A stretch of DNA of 64,000 bases from Desulfotruncus arcticus DSM 17038 (GCF_900113335.1 NZ_FOOX01000022.1:32778-96777); one strand, 5' to 3'; positions 7,518 through 16,622 are shown, numbered from the stretch's first letter. Numbers and translations: made by a program. Notes: a model not told the origin generated them from the sequence alone.

Positions 7518-9476
7518 TTGAATGAACAGGAGTCAGTCATCAGTAAAGAGAAGCAGCAAGAGATACTGAAAAAGTACTCCAGTGAAAGCAACTACCGGGA
7601 GTTTGACTCGAAATTCTGGTTTTATGTAGTTGCCGTCGTCGCGATCGGTTTATCACTGTTCCACCTGTACACGTCCGGGTTTGGCCTGCTGCTGGCTATT
7701 AAACAGCGTTCCATCCATCTGGGGGCTGTTTTGTTCCTGGTATTCCTGTTGTACCCGGCGAACAAAAAAAGATCACCCATGGGAAAACCTACTGTTTTTG
7801 ATGTTTTGTTCGCGCTGTTGAGTGCTATTACCTGTGGTTATCTGGTGTTTTTCTTTGAAAATATTGCCATGCGGGCCGGAATGGCCAATTCCACCGATAT
7901 CATCCTGGGCACCATGTTAATGCTGCTGGTGCTGGAGGCGGCCAGGCGTACTATGGGGATGATTCTCCCGGTCCTGGCCATTACTTGCGTGTTTTATGCC
8001 ATGTGCGGGGAATGGATTCCGGGTGTGTTCGGGCACATGAACTTCACTTATCCTAGAATCATAGAACAAATGTATATCAGCACCGAAGGGATATTCAGCA
8101 TTGCTCTGGGGGTTTCCGCACAGTATATTTTTCTGTTTGTCCTGTTCGGCTCATTTATGGCCGCGTCGGGCATGGGCAGGCTGATCAACGACGGGTCAAT
8201 GGCTTTGGCCGGTAAATCGCCCGGAGGACCGGCCAAGGTTGCTATTCTGGGCAGCAGCATCATGGCCACGATCAACGGCGCAGCGGTGGCTAATGTGGTG
8301 ACAACGGGGGCATTTACGATCCCTTTAATGAAAAAAATTGGTTACAAACCCAGGTTTGCCGGCGCGGTGGAAGCAACCTCATCCTGCGGCGGGCAAATCA
8401 TGCCTCCCGTCATGGGAGCGGCGGCCTTTGTATTGGCGGAACTCACGGGAATTCCTTACGGAACGGTGATGATCGCCGCAATTGTCCCGGCCCTGCTGTA
8501 TTATTTGGCTGTTTGGACCATGGTTGACCGCGAGGCCAGAAGGTTGGAGCTGCAAGGTTTGAATATGTCGGATATTCCCAGACTAAAGGATGTTTTGAAA
8601 GCCAGGGGGCACATGTTGTTTCCATTGCTAGTAATAGTCGCTATATTAGTTAATGGCTTTTCAGCGATGTATGCGGCATTTTACGGTCTTTTGTCTACAC
8701 TGCTGGTGGCATCTCTGCGTAAAGAAACTCGGATGACTCTGTCCCAAATTGTTAATGCAATGATTGTCGGGGGCAGGACGGCGTTGGCCGTGGCGGTTGC
8801 CTGTGCTGTGGTGGGTTTTGTCATCGGCGTCGTTTCTTTGACCAGTGTAGGTGTGGTTTTTACCGATAGCATTCTCAGCTTTACAGACGGAATGCTTGTT
8901 CCCACCCTAATTCTAACCATGTTGGCCTGTATCATTCTGGGTATGGGGCTGCCGACCACTCCGGCATACATTATGGCTGCTACCATAGCGGTTCCAGCGC
9001 TCATTGCGCTGGGAGTAGACGCCCTGGCCGCCAACTTGTTTGTATTTTACTACGCTATTCTTTCAACTCTGACACCACCGGTAGCCATAGCAGCGTATGC
9101 TGCCGCAGGATTAGCCGGTGCGCCCGTGTTCAGCACCGGATGGGCAGCGTTGCGGCTGGCTATGGGCGGGTTTATCATCCCTTACATGTTTGTTTTGGAA
9201 CCGGCGCTGCTGATTGTCAGGGGCTCGCCGGTGGAAACATTGCTGGGGGTGGTGCCGGCAATACTGGGTGTAATCTTGCTGGGTTGCGCGGTCATAGGCT
9301 ACTTTCGCGTTAATTGTAATGCTTTTGAACGGATTGTGCTTTTTATCGGCGCTTTTGCACTGATCATACCTGAATTGGCCACCGACTTAACCGGTTTGGC
9401 GGTTACGGTTCTCGTCTACCTGCTGCAGAGCAGAAGAATGATGGGCGGAAAATCCGTTGGCCAAAATGGGATGTAA
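7518..9476 (+). CDS. TRAP transporter permease, fused 4TM/12TM (DctQM-type)
   Basis: A 652-residue polytopic membrane protein. The first ~150 residues are the small (DctQ-like) part. The rest is the DctM-like channel part with the conserved INGAAVANVVTTGAFTIPLM and GLPTTPAYIMAA stretches. It uses an ion gradient to import the substrate bound by the TAXI lipoprotein. TTG 7518 is the start; the nearby ATG 7522 is out of frame and stops after a few codons. A GAGGTGACC ribosome site lies 8-16 bases upstream. Confidence 0.9.
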   Translation: MNEQESVISKEKQQEILKKYSSESNYREFDSKFWFYVVAVVAIGLSLFHLYTSGFGLLLAIKQRSIHLGAVLFLVFLLYPANKKRSPMGKPTVFDVLFALLSAITCGYLVFFFENIAMRAGMANSTDIILGTMLMLLVLEAARRTMGMILPVLAITCVFYAMCGEWIPGVFGHMNFTYPRIIEQMYISTEGIFSIALGVSAQYIFLFVLFGSFMAASGMGRLINDGSMALAGKSPGGPAKVAILGSSIMATINGAAVANVVTTGAFTIPLMKKIGYKPRFAGAVEATSSCGGQIMPPVMGAAAFVLAELTGIPYGTVMIAAIVPALLYYLAVWTMVDREARRLELQGLNMSDIPRLKDVLKARGHMLFPLLVIVAILVNGFSAMYAAFYGLLSTLLVASLRKETRMTLSQIVNAMIVGGRTALAVAVACAVVGFVIGVVSLTSVGVVFTDSILSFTDGMLVPTLILTMLACIILGMGLPTTPAYIMAATIAVPALIALGVDALAANLFVFYYAILSTLTPPVAIAAYAAAGLAGAPVFSTGWAALRLAMGGFIIPYMFVLEPALLIVRGSPVETLLGVVPAILGVILLGCAVIGYFRVNCNAFERIVLFIGAFALIIPELATDLTGLAVTVLVYLLQSRRMMGGKSVGQNGM

Positions 9477-9531
9477 TAACATATTTAATTAACTGTTTTG
9501 CGAAGGAGTATCTATAAAAGGAGTAGCTAAA

Positions 9532-10563
9532 ATGAAACATTTCCCGGTTACAGATTTAAGAAAAATATGTGTTGATGTGCTTAAGAGTTATGGTGTACCG
9601 GAGGAAAACGCGGATACCACGGCATCAGTGATGATTTCCGCAAGCCTGCGGGGAATCGATTCACATGGTATTGCATACCTGCCGGTATATGTGGAGAGAA
9701 TCAAACGGGGCGTTATAGATCCCAAGGCTCAGCCCGAAATAGTTATGGAAACAGCCAACACTGCCGTGGTAGATTGCAAAAACGGGCTAGGACAGGTTGG
9801 CGCTGTGTTTGCCATGAATCTGGCGGTGAAAAAAGCCCTTTCATCCAACACCGGATTTGTAGGAGTGCGCAATTCGGGTCATTTCGGGATGGTGTCTTAT
9901 TACACCATGCAGGCGGCTGAGAACAACTGCATCGGCTTGGCCATGACCAACGCTCCGTCAAGCGTTGCTCCCTTTGGCGGCATGGAACCTCTGTTTGGGA
10001 CAAACCCCATGTCTTTTGCTTTTCCGGTGAAGGGCAAGCCTGGCATTGTTATCGACTTTGCCACCAGTGCCATAGCCAGGACCAAGCTGCGGAACATGGC
10101 CGCCGATAAACAGGCAATACCCGCAGGTTGGGCTTTAAACAAGGAAGGGTATATGGCGAAAACGGCTGACGAAGGGTATGAAGGCGTGTTGCTTCCCGCC
10201 GCCGGGGTTAAAGGCTATGGATTGGCCATTATCGCGGAAGTACTTTCCGCTGTTCTTACAGGCGCCGCATTTACAACCCGGGTCGGGGGACTGGTGGATG
10301 ACTTCTCCCGCTCCCAAAACGTCGGCCATTTTCTCGGGGCCATAGCCATTGAATCCTTCCTTCCGGTGGATCAATATTACGAAATAATGGATCAGTTTAT
10401 TGGAACCATCAAGAGCGTCAAGCCCATGCCCGGTATCCAGGAGGTATTGTACCCCGGCGAACTGGAATTCCAAAAAGAAATTCTGCGCCAAGCCGAAGGT
10501 ATACCGGTGGATAATGCGGTATGGGAAAAAATCAAAAAATACATGGAAAATCTAGACAAGTGA
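9532..10563 (+). CDS. Malate/L-lactate/sulfolactate dehydrogenase family (Ldh_2) oxidoreductase
   Basis: NAD(P)-dependent 2-hydroxyacid dehydrogenase of the Ldh_2 (COG2055) family, 343 residues. Key motifs are ASLRGIDSHGI near residue 45, NSGHFG with the catalytic histidine near 118, and GTNPMSFAFP. Family members oxidise malate, L-lactate, ureidoglycolate or, as ComC, (2R)-3-sulfolactate. It lies between the TRAP importer and a LarA-like racemase. In this neighbourhood malate or sulfolactate is the likely substrate; the sequence does not decide. An AAAAGGAG ribosome site precedes ATG 9532. Confidence 0.82.
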   Translation: MKHFPVTDLRKICVDVLKSYGVPEENADTTASVMISASLRGIDSHGIAYLPVYVERIKRGVIDPKAQPEIVMETANTAVVDCKNGLGQVGAVFAMNLAVKKALSSNTGFVGVRNSGHFGMVSYYTMQAAENNCIGLAMTNAPSSVAPFGGMEPLFGTNPMSFAFPVKGKPGIVIDFATSAIARTKLRNMAADKQAIPAGWALNKEGYMAKTADEGYEGVLLPAAGVKGYGLAIIAEVLSAVLTGAAFTTRVGGLVDDFSRSQNVGHFLGAIAIESFLPVDQYYEIMDQFIGTIKSVKPMPGIQEVLYPGELEFQKEILRQAEGIPVDNAVWEKIKKYMENLDK

Positions 10564-10609
10564 TTATGTAAAAAAAGTCGCAGGAGATCGGTCGAAGGAG
10601 CTAACTGAT

Positions 10610-11812
10610 ATGTTACCTATGTATTTGGTAAAGCAATATCTCGATTGCGGTTCCATTGCTGATGTTGAAACGCAGGTTCGTTCCGAGATGAACAGCATGT
10701 GCCTGCGGGATCGCGTCACCCCCGGAATGAGAATATGCCTGCCTTATGGTTCCAGGGGTTTCCCTTACGGCTTGCGCGTAATCCGTGCCTTGGTGGATGT
10801 TTTTAAAGCCTGGGGAGCCGAGCCCTTTGTTGTTCCTGCCATGGGGAGTCATGGTGGCGGGACCGATGAAGGCCAGGTTCAGGTGCTGGAAAAAATGGGC
10901 ATCACCGAAAAGAGCCTGGGTGTGTCTGTTAAGTCCTGTGTGGATTCGGTCTATCTCGGTGATACTTCCGGCGGGGTGCCGGTGTACTGTGATAAATACG
11001 CGCTGGATGCTGACGGAGTATTTTTATTTAATCGCGTTAAGCCTCACACTGGCTTTCGCGCCCCGATCGAAAGCGGCTTGACCAAGATGATGGCCGTTGG
11101 GCTGGGGAAAGTTAAAGGAGCCGAGGCGGCGCATCGCGCCGGGCTAGGACATGTTCTTGTGGAAATGGCTCGCGTGATTGATCAAAAAATTAATTTGCTG
11201 GGTGGAATTGCTTCTGTGGATAACTTCCATGGCGACGCTCTAGCTTTACAAGGAGTTAAGCCGGAAGAACGCGAAAATGCTGAAAAGGAATTGATGAAAT
11301 TGGCATGGCAGCAATTGCCAAGAATTCCTTTTGATCATTTACATGTGCTCATAGTGGACGATATGGGTAAAAACATCAGCGGGTCGGGGATGGATGTTAA
11401 CGTAATAGGTATGCACCGGCGATTGGGTGGCGAACCAGTGCAGAATTTTGAAACCCTTGTAGTGCTGAATCTGACACCTGAATCCAAAGGAAACGCTTTG
11501 GGCATAGGATTTGCCGATATAACCATCCAGGGTTTGGTTGATACAATTGATTTTCAAAACACTTATAAAAATTCTTTGACCACAGGTTATTTAAGTTCGG
11601 TCAAAATACCGTGTACCCTGCCCACCGAGCATGATGCAATTGAAACGGCATATAATCTACACCGTGGTGAAGACTGCCGGGTGGTTAGGATTAAGGACAC
11701 CAAGCACCTTGAGTACCTGTGGATTTCCGAGTCCCTTCTGGCGGAAGCCCAAAGCTTTGATATTATAAGAAGAGTGGATAGTATTTTTGATACTGTCGGT
11801 TATAATAGCTAG
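10610..11812 (+). CDS. LarA-like nickel-pincer racemase/epimerase homologue
   Basis: A 400-residue protein with a LarA-type (Lar_N/DUF2088) N-domain. The order and spacing of key residues match lactate racemase LarA: His81 in GSHGGG, His146 in RVKPHTG, Lys159 in GLTKMM and His175 in AAHRAG. In LarA the equivalents are His108, His174, Lys184 (cofactor-linked) and His200 (nickel ligand); the Lys-to-His spacing of 16 is identical. It should therefore racemise or epimerise a 2-hydroxyacid if the cofactor is made. No larB/C/E cofactor genes are visible in the window. It follows the dehydrogenase by 46 bases, so the substrate is likely shared. Confidence 0.68.
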   Translation: MLPMYLVKQYLDCGSIADVETQVRSEMNSMCLRDRVTPGMRICLPYGSRGFPYGLRVIRALVDVFKAWGAEPFVVPAMGSHGGGTDEGQVQVLEKMGITEKSLGVSVKSCVDSVYLGDTSGGVPVYCDKYALDADGVFLFNRVKPHTGFRAPIESGLTKMMAVGLGKVKGAEAAHRAGLGHVLVEMARVIDQKINLLGGIASVDNFHGDALALQGVKPEERENAEKELMKLAWQQLPRIPFDHLHVLIVDDMGKNISGSGMDVNVIGMHRRLGGEPVQNFETLVVLNLTPESKGNALGIGFADITIQGLVDTIDFQNTYKNSLTTGYLSSVKIPCTLPTEHDAIETAYNLHRGEDCRVVRIKDTKHLEYLWISESLLAEAQSFDIIRRVDSIFDTVGYNS

Positions 11813-12086
11813 AGCTTTAAAATTCCATAATGCATGTGATTTTGGTTCACTTTTCGTTATAACGACTACAATGTGCTGCTTTGTGCACTTCAATCCGGTC
11901 TGACGTTAGAGCTCTTTCCGGGAGGCGTTATCGTAGACCGGGTTGATCTCTTTTTTTTCACGGGGTTTTCGCGCGCATACAAAAAACTTAAGTATGGAGA
12001 ATGTGCGGTTGATGGTAGCGTTATTACGACTTCTCACAGTGTTTATGTTAACGTAAAATCCAAACGGACAAAGCAGGAGGTTCTCC

Positions 12087-13466
12087 TTGGCTATTGCTGA
12101 ATGTAAACCATTATCAAATGGGAAAGTTTGCCAGTTGAAAAGCCTGGTTTTTTTATTGATGATCCTTGGTAGCATACTTATTGTGTTTTATCCTCATCAA
12201 TTGTTTAAAACACTTGTAAGTTATATAGCTATTTTTGCTGTTCTTGTCAGTATTCCATTTGCTGGTCGCGGCACAAGGATTGTCTGTCTGGGGCTTTTGG
12301 GCGTAGGCGCTTATTTAATGTTCAATTCCGGTGCTAGTTTAGATTATTGGGTTGAAGCCATGGGGAAAAATGTAAGCCTTCTGGTGTTGTTGATAACAGT
12401 TCCTCTGTTGGGTATGCCTTTAGAAATTGGCGAGTATATTGAAGTACTTGATAGTTTAACAGCCAAGTATATGAAGAGAAGATGGCAAATGTATTGGGTT
12501 CCGGCTATTTGCAGTCATATATTCGGTGTTTTTATGAATATTGGTGCAGTGCCATTGACGTATAAAATTACCGCCCGGGGTGCAGTGCTTAATTGCTTTA
12601 GTATACTTACCAAAAGCATATCAAGAGGGGTGGGTACTATTTTTTTTTGGTCACCCAATACAGTAGCTGTTGCACTGGTATTGGATTATTTAAATGTTCC
12701 TTGGCCCCAATTTTTCTGCTTTGGTATATTGTTTGCGAGTATTGCTTTGGTGTTGGGGTATATATCCGACTTCATGATAAAGAAAGAAACAAAGAATGAG
12801 AAATTAGTTGAAATACAATATTGTTATTACAATATTGATAAATTTAAAGTTATTCAACTTGCCGCATATGGTGTGATATTTTTATCAGCAATAATTATGA
12901 TTGAAATCGCAAGTAGCTTTTCTGTAATTAATATGGTTCCAATAATTGCTCTGATCTACCCCGCTTTGTGGTTATTATTGATGAGACGGAAAGAAAGTCT
13001 TGTCGGGGGATATCTTGACTATTTTAAAAACCATGCCAACAAATACGACTCGGAAGTGATTTTATTTACATCTGCTGGCTTTTTTTCAAGCGCTTTATCT
13101 ATTTCAGGCTGGTCCGAAAAATTGTGTCATTTAATCATGCATTTTGCTGGGAAATCGGTAGTCTCAGTATCACTGACTATTCTTGTTACTATTGTGCTGA
13201 CCAGTATAGCGGGTATCCACCCGATGATATCGGTTTCAACTTTTGCCGCTCTTGATACTAGTACAATTGGCATTGATCCTGTAATATTTGCCTTGATTTT
13301 GGCCGGAGGATGGTCGCTGGGGTCGACAATATCGCCCATTTCTGGTAATTGCCTGGTTGTTGCCAACATTATGGGGAAAACTCCTTTGGAGGTTTCGTAT
13401 ATGAATTGGTTTTACTCCTTTTGGGTTATGGTAGCGCTGCTGTTATTTGTTACTTGGATATCATAA
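12087..13466 (+). CDS. Polytopic membrane permease, possibly ion-transporter superfamily
   Basis: A 459-residue protein with roughly 11-12 hydrophobic segments. The C-terminal stretch LAGGWSLGSTISPISGNCLV resembles the conserved loops of ArsB/NhaD/dicarboxylate permeases of the IT superfamily; a firm family could not be named. TTG 12087 is preferred because AGGAGG lies six bases upstream. Codon use is more AT-rich than in the upstream genes. The position between the LarA-like gene and suyAB suggests anion import or export for the same pathway. The 274-base gap before it holds a palindrome TCGTTATAACGA (11854-11865) but no convincing gene. Confidence 0.6.
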   Translation: MAIAECKPLSNGKVCQLKSLVFLLMILGSILIVFYPHQLFKTLVSYIAIFAVLVSIPFAGRGTRIVCLGLLGVGAYLMFNSGASLDYWVEAMGKNVSLLVLLITVPLLGMPLEIGEYIEVLDSLTAKYMKRRWQMYWVPAICSHIFGVFMNIGAVPLTYKITARGAVLNCFSILTKSISRGVGTIFFWSPNTVAVALVLDYLNVPWPQFFCFGILFASIALVLGYISDFMIKKETKNEKLVEIQYCYYNIDKFKVIQLAAYGVIFLSAIIMIEIASSFSVINMVPIIALIYPALWLLLMRRKESLVGGYLDYFKNHANKYDSEVILFTSAGFFSSALSISGWSEKLCHLIMHFAGKSVVSVSLTILVTIVLTSIAGIHPMISVSTFAALDTSTIGIDPVIFALILAGGWSLGSTISPISGNCLVVANIMGKTPLEVSYMNWFYSFWVMVALLLFVTWIS

Positions 13467-13564
13467 AGGTCCGGTTTACGTTTTTGCTTAATAAACAGTG
13501 AGTATATTGATTGATTTTTTTAGAGGAAAATAATTTTTGATAGTTTTTCAGGTAAATCAAATTA

Positions 13565-13593
13565 TTGACATTAAAAAGAAAAGAGAGTAAAAT
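13565..13593 (+). promoter_or_regulatory. Strong sigma-A promoter for the SuyAB-like genes
   Basis: TTGACA at 13565-13570 and TAAAAT at 13588-13593 with an ideal 17-base spacer. The expected start site falls at about 13600, inside the operator cluster. This leaves a leader of about 240 bases before the first start codon. Confidence 0.75.
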
Positions 13594-13596
13594 GAC

Positions 13597-13628
13597 TGGT
13601 ATAACCACATACCTCTGATGGCATACCT
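13597..13628. promoter_or_regulatory. Operator cluster: FadR-type site plus copy B of the shared element
   Basis: TGGTATAACCA at 13597-13607 fits the FadR/LldR-subfamily GntR consensus TNGTNNNACNA exactly and covers the predicted +1. It is followed directly by CATACCTCTGATGGCATACC (13608-13627), which matches 140-160 upstream of the TauE-like gene. Repression by the GntR protein at 20658 is an inference. Confidence 0.6.
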
Positions 13629-13838
13629 ATGAAATTTATAGGTTCTAATTCACTAGCTACATAACATATAAGATTATCTTGCGCTTAATCCGGGTTGTGT
13701 TTAACAATGCGATGTTGGCATTATTTATTGTACTTTAATGAATTACAACTAACATTGGAGGTGATTAATAGCATTTTTTGTAAATTAGTTAATTCTTTAC
13801 TTAATTAAAACAAGGTTTTGAAGGGAGGATAACCAGTA

Positions 13839-14123
13839 ATGAATCAACCATACTTTATCATTCATGACGAAAATGATACCGTTGGCGTAGCTGTAAAGGA
13901 AATCAAGGCTGGAGAAACTTTAGAAGGTTGGGTAATGTCCAGTGACACCACAGTTTCGATAACAGCTAAAAACGACATTAAAATCGGGCATAAAATCGCC
14001 ATGAAGGATATAGAAGAGGGAATGTCAATCATTAAGTATAACAGACCTATTGGTAAAGTTAGCGCGCCGATTAAAAAGGGCGAACACGTCCATACTCACA
14101 ACTTAAAGACTGCGAGGTGGTAA
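13839..14123 (+). CDS. suyA: UxaA-family small subunit, SuyA-like (SAF domain)
   Basis: A 94-residue SAF-domain protein: GETLEGWV, IKIGHKIA and the C-terminal KGEHVHTHNLKT. It is the small partner of split altronate-dehydratase-family lyases. The length and the VHTHNLKT end fit SuyA of (2R)-3-sulfolactate sulfo-lyase, which releases sulfite and pyruvate. ATG 13839 follows GGGAGG (13823-13828). It overlaps the large subunit's upstream region, so the pair is coupled. Altronate, galactarate or another hydroxyacid remains possible; the Suy assignment is from remembered family features. Confidence 0.68.
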   Translation: MNQPYFIIHDENDTVGVAVKEIKAGETLEGWVMSSDTTVSITAKNDIKIGHKIAMKDIEEGMSIIKYNRPIGKVSAPIKKGEHVHTHNLKTARW

Positions 14124-14128
14124 ATTTT

Positions 14129-15295
14129 ATGTCAGAGTACAAGTTTGCGAAATTTATGGGCTATCGCCGTGAAAACGGCAGAGTAGGTATTCGTAATCAT
14201 GTTATTATTTTGCCTTTGGACGACCTTTCCAATGCAGCATGTGAAGCTGTTGCTCACAATGTTAAGGGAACAATAGCCTTACCGCATGCATATGGTCGCC
14301 TGCAGTTCGGTGAAGACCTGGATTTGACCTTCCGGACTTTAATAGGAATCGGTAGCAACCCCAACGTTGCAGCAGTTGTTGTAATTGGAATTGAGCCCGA
14401 ATGGACTAACGTTATCGTGGACGGTATTGCCAAGACCGGTAAACCCGTATGCGGGTTTGCTATTGAACGCAATGGACAGCATAAAACTATCGAACGCGCT
14501 TCATGGAAAGCTCAAGAGTACACCCAGTGGGCAACGGAAATTCAAAAAGTGGAATGTTCTGTTGATGAATTATATGTTTCGGTAAAATGTGGTGAATCCG
14601 ACACTACCTCCGGCTTGGCTTCTTGCCCTACAGTCGGTAGGGCCTTGGAAAAGCTTGTGGCTGCCGGTGCAACTTGTAGTTTTGGTGAAACTTCCGAGAT
14701 TACAGGCGCGGAAGATATCTGTAAAGAACATGCCGCCACTCCTGAAGTGGGTGAAGCTTATTACCAAATTTGGAATGAATATAACGAGTTCATTATAAGC
14801 CAGGGAGTTGACCTTTCCGGCTCCCAGCCCACCAAGGGTAATATTGCTGGCGGTTTAACCACTATTGAAGAGAAAGCCTTGGGTAATCTCCAAAAGATTG
14901 GCAATTTAAAATATGTTGACGTGTTAAAGCCTGCCGAAGCTCCGGTTTCCAAAGGTTTGTGGTATATGGACACTTCATCGGCAGCTGCCGAGGCTGTAAC
15001 GCTGTGGGCGGCTTCCGGGGCTGTGGTACATTTCTTCCCAACGGGGCAGGGTAATATTATAGGTAACCCGATTGAGCCGGTGATCAAGCTTTCCGCCAAT
15101 CCCCTTACCGTTGTTGATATGAAAGAACATATCGATGTTGATGTAAGCGGTATTTTGCGCCGGGAAATGAACTTGGATCAGGCTGCGGATGCTTTGCTGG
15201 ATATGATGATCCGCGTTTGCAATGGCCGGTTTACTTGTGCCGAAGCGCTTGGTCACCAGGAATTTGTCTTTACCAAGCTTTATCGCAGCGCATAG
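14129..15295 (+). CDS. suyB: UxaA-family large subunit, SuyB-like sulfo-lyase/dehydratase
   Basis: A 388-residue catalytic subunit. It has GYRRENGRVGIRNHVIILP at the N-terminus, PHAYGRLQFGEDLDL, KCGESDTTSG, GNIAGGLTTIEEKALGN and FFPTGQGNIIGNP. The HAYGRLQFGED segment replaces the cysteine-bearing H-G-CG motif of genuine altronate dehydratase, and the length equals SuyB. The predicted reaction is (2R)-3-sulfolactate to pyruvate plus sulfite. ATG 14129 is favoured over GTG 14117 since GAGGTGG lies eight bases upstream. A TauE exporter gene shares its operator, in agreement with sulfite release. Substrate is inferred. Confidence 0.68.
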   Translation: MSEYKFAKFMGYRRENGRVGIRNHVIILPLDDLSNAACEAVAHNVKGTIALPHAYGRLQFGEDLDLTFRTLIGIGSNPNVAAVVVIGIEPEWTNVIVDGIAKTGKPVCGFAIERNGQHKTIERASWKAQEYTQWATEIQKVECSVDELYVSVKCGESDTTSGLASCPTVGRALEKLVAAGATCSFGETSEITGAEDICKEHAATPEVGEAYYQIWNEYNEFIISQGVDLSGSQPTKGNIAGGLTTIEEKALGNLQKIGNLKYVDVLKPAEAPVSKGLWYMDTSSAAAEAVTLWAASGAVVHFFPTGQGNIIGNPIEPVIKLSANPLTVVDMKEHIDVDVSGILRREMNLDQAADALLDMMIRVCNGRFTCAEALGHQEFVFTKLYRSA

Positions 15296-15330
15296 GTATA
15301 AGTTAATAATTAATTTTAAGGCACTTAAGT

Positions 15331-15375
15331 AAAGGCCTCTCACAGTCAAAATATCCTGACTGTAAGAGGCCTTTT
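15331..15375 (+). terminator. Rho-independent terminator after the SuyB-like gene
   Basis: AAAGGCCTCT...ACAGTCA pairs with TGACTGT...AGAGGCCTTTT in an 18-base stem with an eight-base loop, ending in TTTT. It closes the suyAB unit 36 bases after the stop codon. Confidence 0.85.
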
Positions 15376-15469
15376 AACAAATAAACACAGATCAGAGCTT
15401 AATACGGTTTGGAAGCTTCCAGGGCTATTAAAGCGTTTTAGCTAGGCTATAAATTTCATTTAATAACTA

Positions 15470-15499
15470 TTGCATCTATGAAAAAATTGGTGTTATAAT
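15470..15499 (+). promoter_or_regulatory. Sigma-A promoter for the fumarase-sdh operon
   Basis: TTGCAT (15470-15475), an 18-base spacer and a perfect TATAAT (15494-15499). The start site would be near 15506, within a palindrome. The leader to the fumarase start is about 200 bases and holds no recognised gene. Confidence 0.6.
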
Positions 15500-15502
15500 T
15501 AG

Positions 15503-15530
15503 TCTGATGTCAGAGGAAAGAGGTAATACC
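15503..15530. promoter_or_regulatory. Operator-like elements at the fumarase-sdh promoter
   Basis: TCTGATGTCAGA (15503-15514) is a perfect dyad that contains the CTGATGTCA core of the 140-160 element. GGTAATACC (15522-15530) is a GGTnnnACC core like the one in TGGTATAACCA at 13597. Both lie at or just after the predicted +1. Confidence 0.45.
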
Positions 15531-15703
15531 AAAACATATCTAAGATTTCCATTCTTAAATAGTTAATTAAATATCAATTATATGGAGATCAATTTATTGA
15601 AGATTAATCTATCGTTAACAAAATTAACAAAGGGGGGAAACGGCTCTTTATAAAGAACTTTGCGTAAACAGCAACTACATAATTAAACAAAGGAGGGAAA
15701 AAT

Positions 15704-16606
15704 GTGATAAAACAAACTGTGGCGGATTCTTTTTACAAAACCGTTGAAGAACTGTGCAAAGAGTTATACATCAAGGCCCTGAAGGATTTGCCGCCTGATG
15801 TAAGGGAAACTTTGCAAAAAGCATATGAACAAGAAGAGACTGAAACCGGTAAACAAGTTTTGTCAACCATGCTGGAGAACATAAAAATAGCCGATGAGAA
15901 AAATCGTTTGATCTGTCAGGACACGGGCATACCCATATATTTTGTCAAGGTAGGGAATAAACTGAGCGTTGACTTTGTACAGCTTGAAGAAACTATTATC
16001 AAGGGCTGTCAGCGGGCTACCGTGGAGCACCCGCTGCGCTCCAGTGTTGTATCGCCTTTTAAACGCCAAAATAACCAAAACAGTTCAGGGTATCGTATAC
16101 CGTCAATACATTATGATGTTGTGCAGGACAACGACAAAGTAGAAATATTGATGGTTCCCAAGGGATCAGGTTCGGAAAATATGAGTTTTCTAAAAATGTT
16201 AATTCCGGCTGAAGGTGTGCGCGGAGTAAAAAGATTTGTTCTCGATACAATTGCCACGCAGGTTGGAGCGAACCCGTGTCCTCCTTATATTGTCGGGGTC
16301 GGAATTGGCGGAACGGCGGATATGTGTGTAAAACTGGCCAAATTGGCCGCAGTGACTCGCCCCATTGGCTCGCAGAACCCGGATCCGGAAATGGCTGCGT
16401 TTGAGAAGGAAATGTTTGAAGCAATCAATGAACTGGGTATTGGGCCCATGGGATTGGGCGGGTTGAATTCCGCCATAGCCGTTAATGTTGAGCATGCCTA
16501 CACTCACATTACTCAAAACCCCGTGGCAATTAATATTCAGTGCTGGCCGGCACGCCGCGCAAAGGCTATCCTCGGCGCAGACGGCAAGTACGAATTAGGT
16601 TATTAG
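15704..16606 (+). CDS. Class I fumarate hydratase type, alpha subunit (FumA/TtdA family)
   Basis: A 300-residue subunit of the oxygen-sensitive [4Fe-4S] hydratases. Cysteines at ICQDTG near residue 66 and at ANPCPPYIVG, plus a third later in the fold, bind the cluster; GSGSENMSFLKML and GIGPMGLGG are family motifs. It hydrates fumarate to malate, or tartrate-like substrates in some relatives. The start is GTG 15704, six bases after AGGAGGG. It is encoded with a separate beta subunit 16 bases downstream and then sdhCDBA, so fumarate is the likely substrate. Confidence 0.82.
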   Translation: MIKQTVADSFYKTVEELCKELYIKALKDLPPDVRETLQKAYEQEETETGKQVLSTMLENIKIADEKNRLICQDTGIPIYFVKVGNKLSVDFVQLEETIIKGCQRATVEHPLRSSVVSPFKRQNNQNSSGYRIPSIHYDVVQDNDKVEILMVPKGSGSENMSFLKMLIPAEGVRGVKRFVLDTIATQVGANPCPPYIVGVGIGGTADMCVKLAKLAAVTRPIGSQNPDPEMAAFEKEMFEAINELGIGPMGLGGLNSAIAVNVEHAYTHITQNPVAINIQCWPARRAKAILGADGKYELGY

Positions 16607-16622
16607 AAAGGGGGGGATAATA

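Noticed and set aside
11873..12100. 75-codon frame before the permease at 12087
   Set aside because: No ribosome site or family resemblance, and it overlaps the ribosome site and start of the permease in another frame.
13681..13740. Possible sigma-54 promoter TTGGCATTATTTATTGT before suyAB
   Set aside because: The GG-to-GC spacing is off by one and the -12 GC is GT; the sigma-A promoter at 13565 explains the gene better.
14129..15295. Plain altronate dehydratase (UxaA) for the large subunit
   Set aside because: The split small/large structure, lack of the cysteine-containing H-G-CG motif and the 388-residue length fit SuyB-type better, although the broader family is the same.
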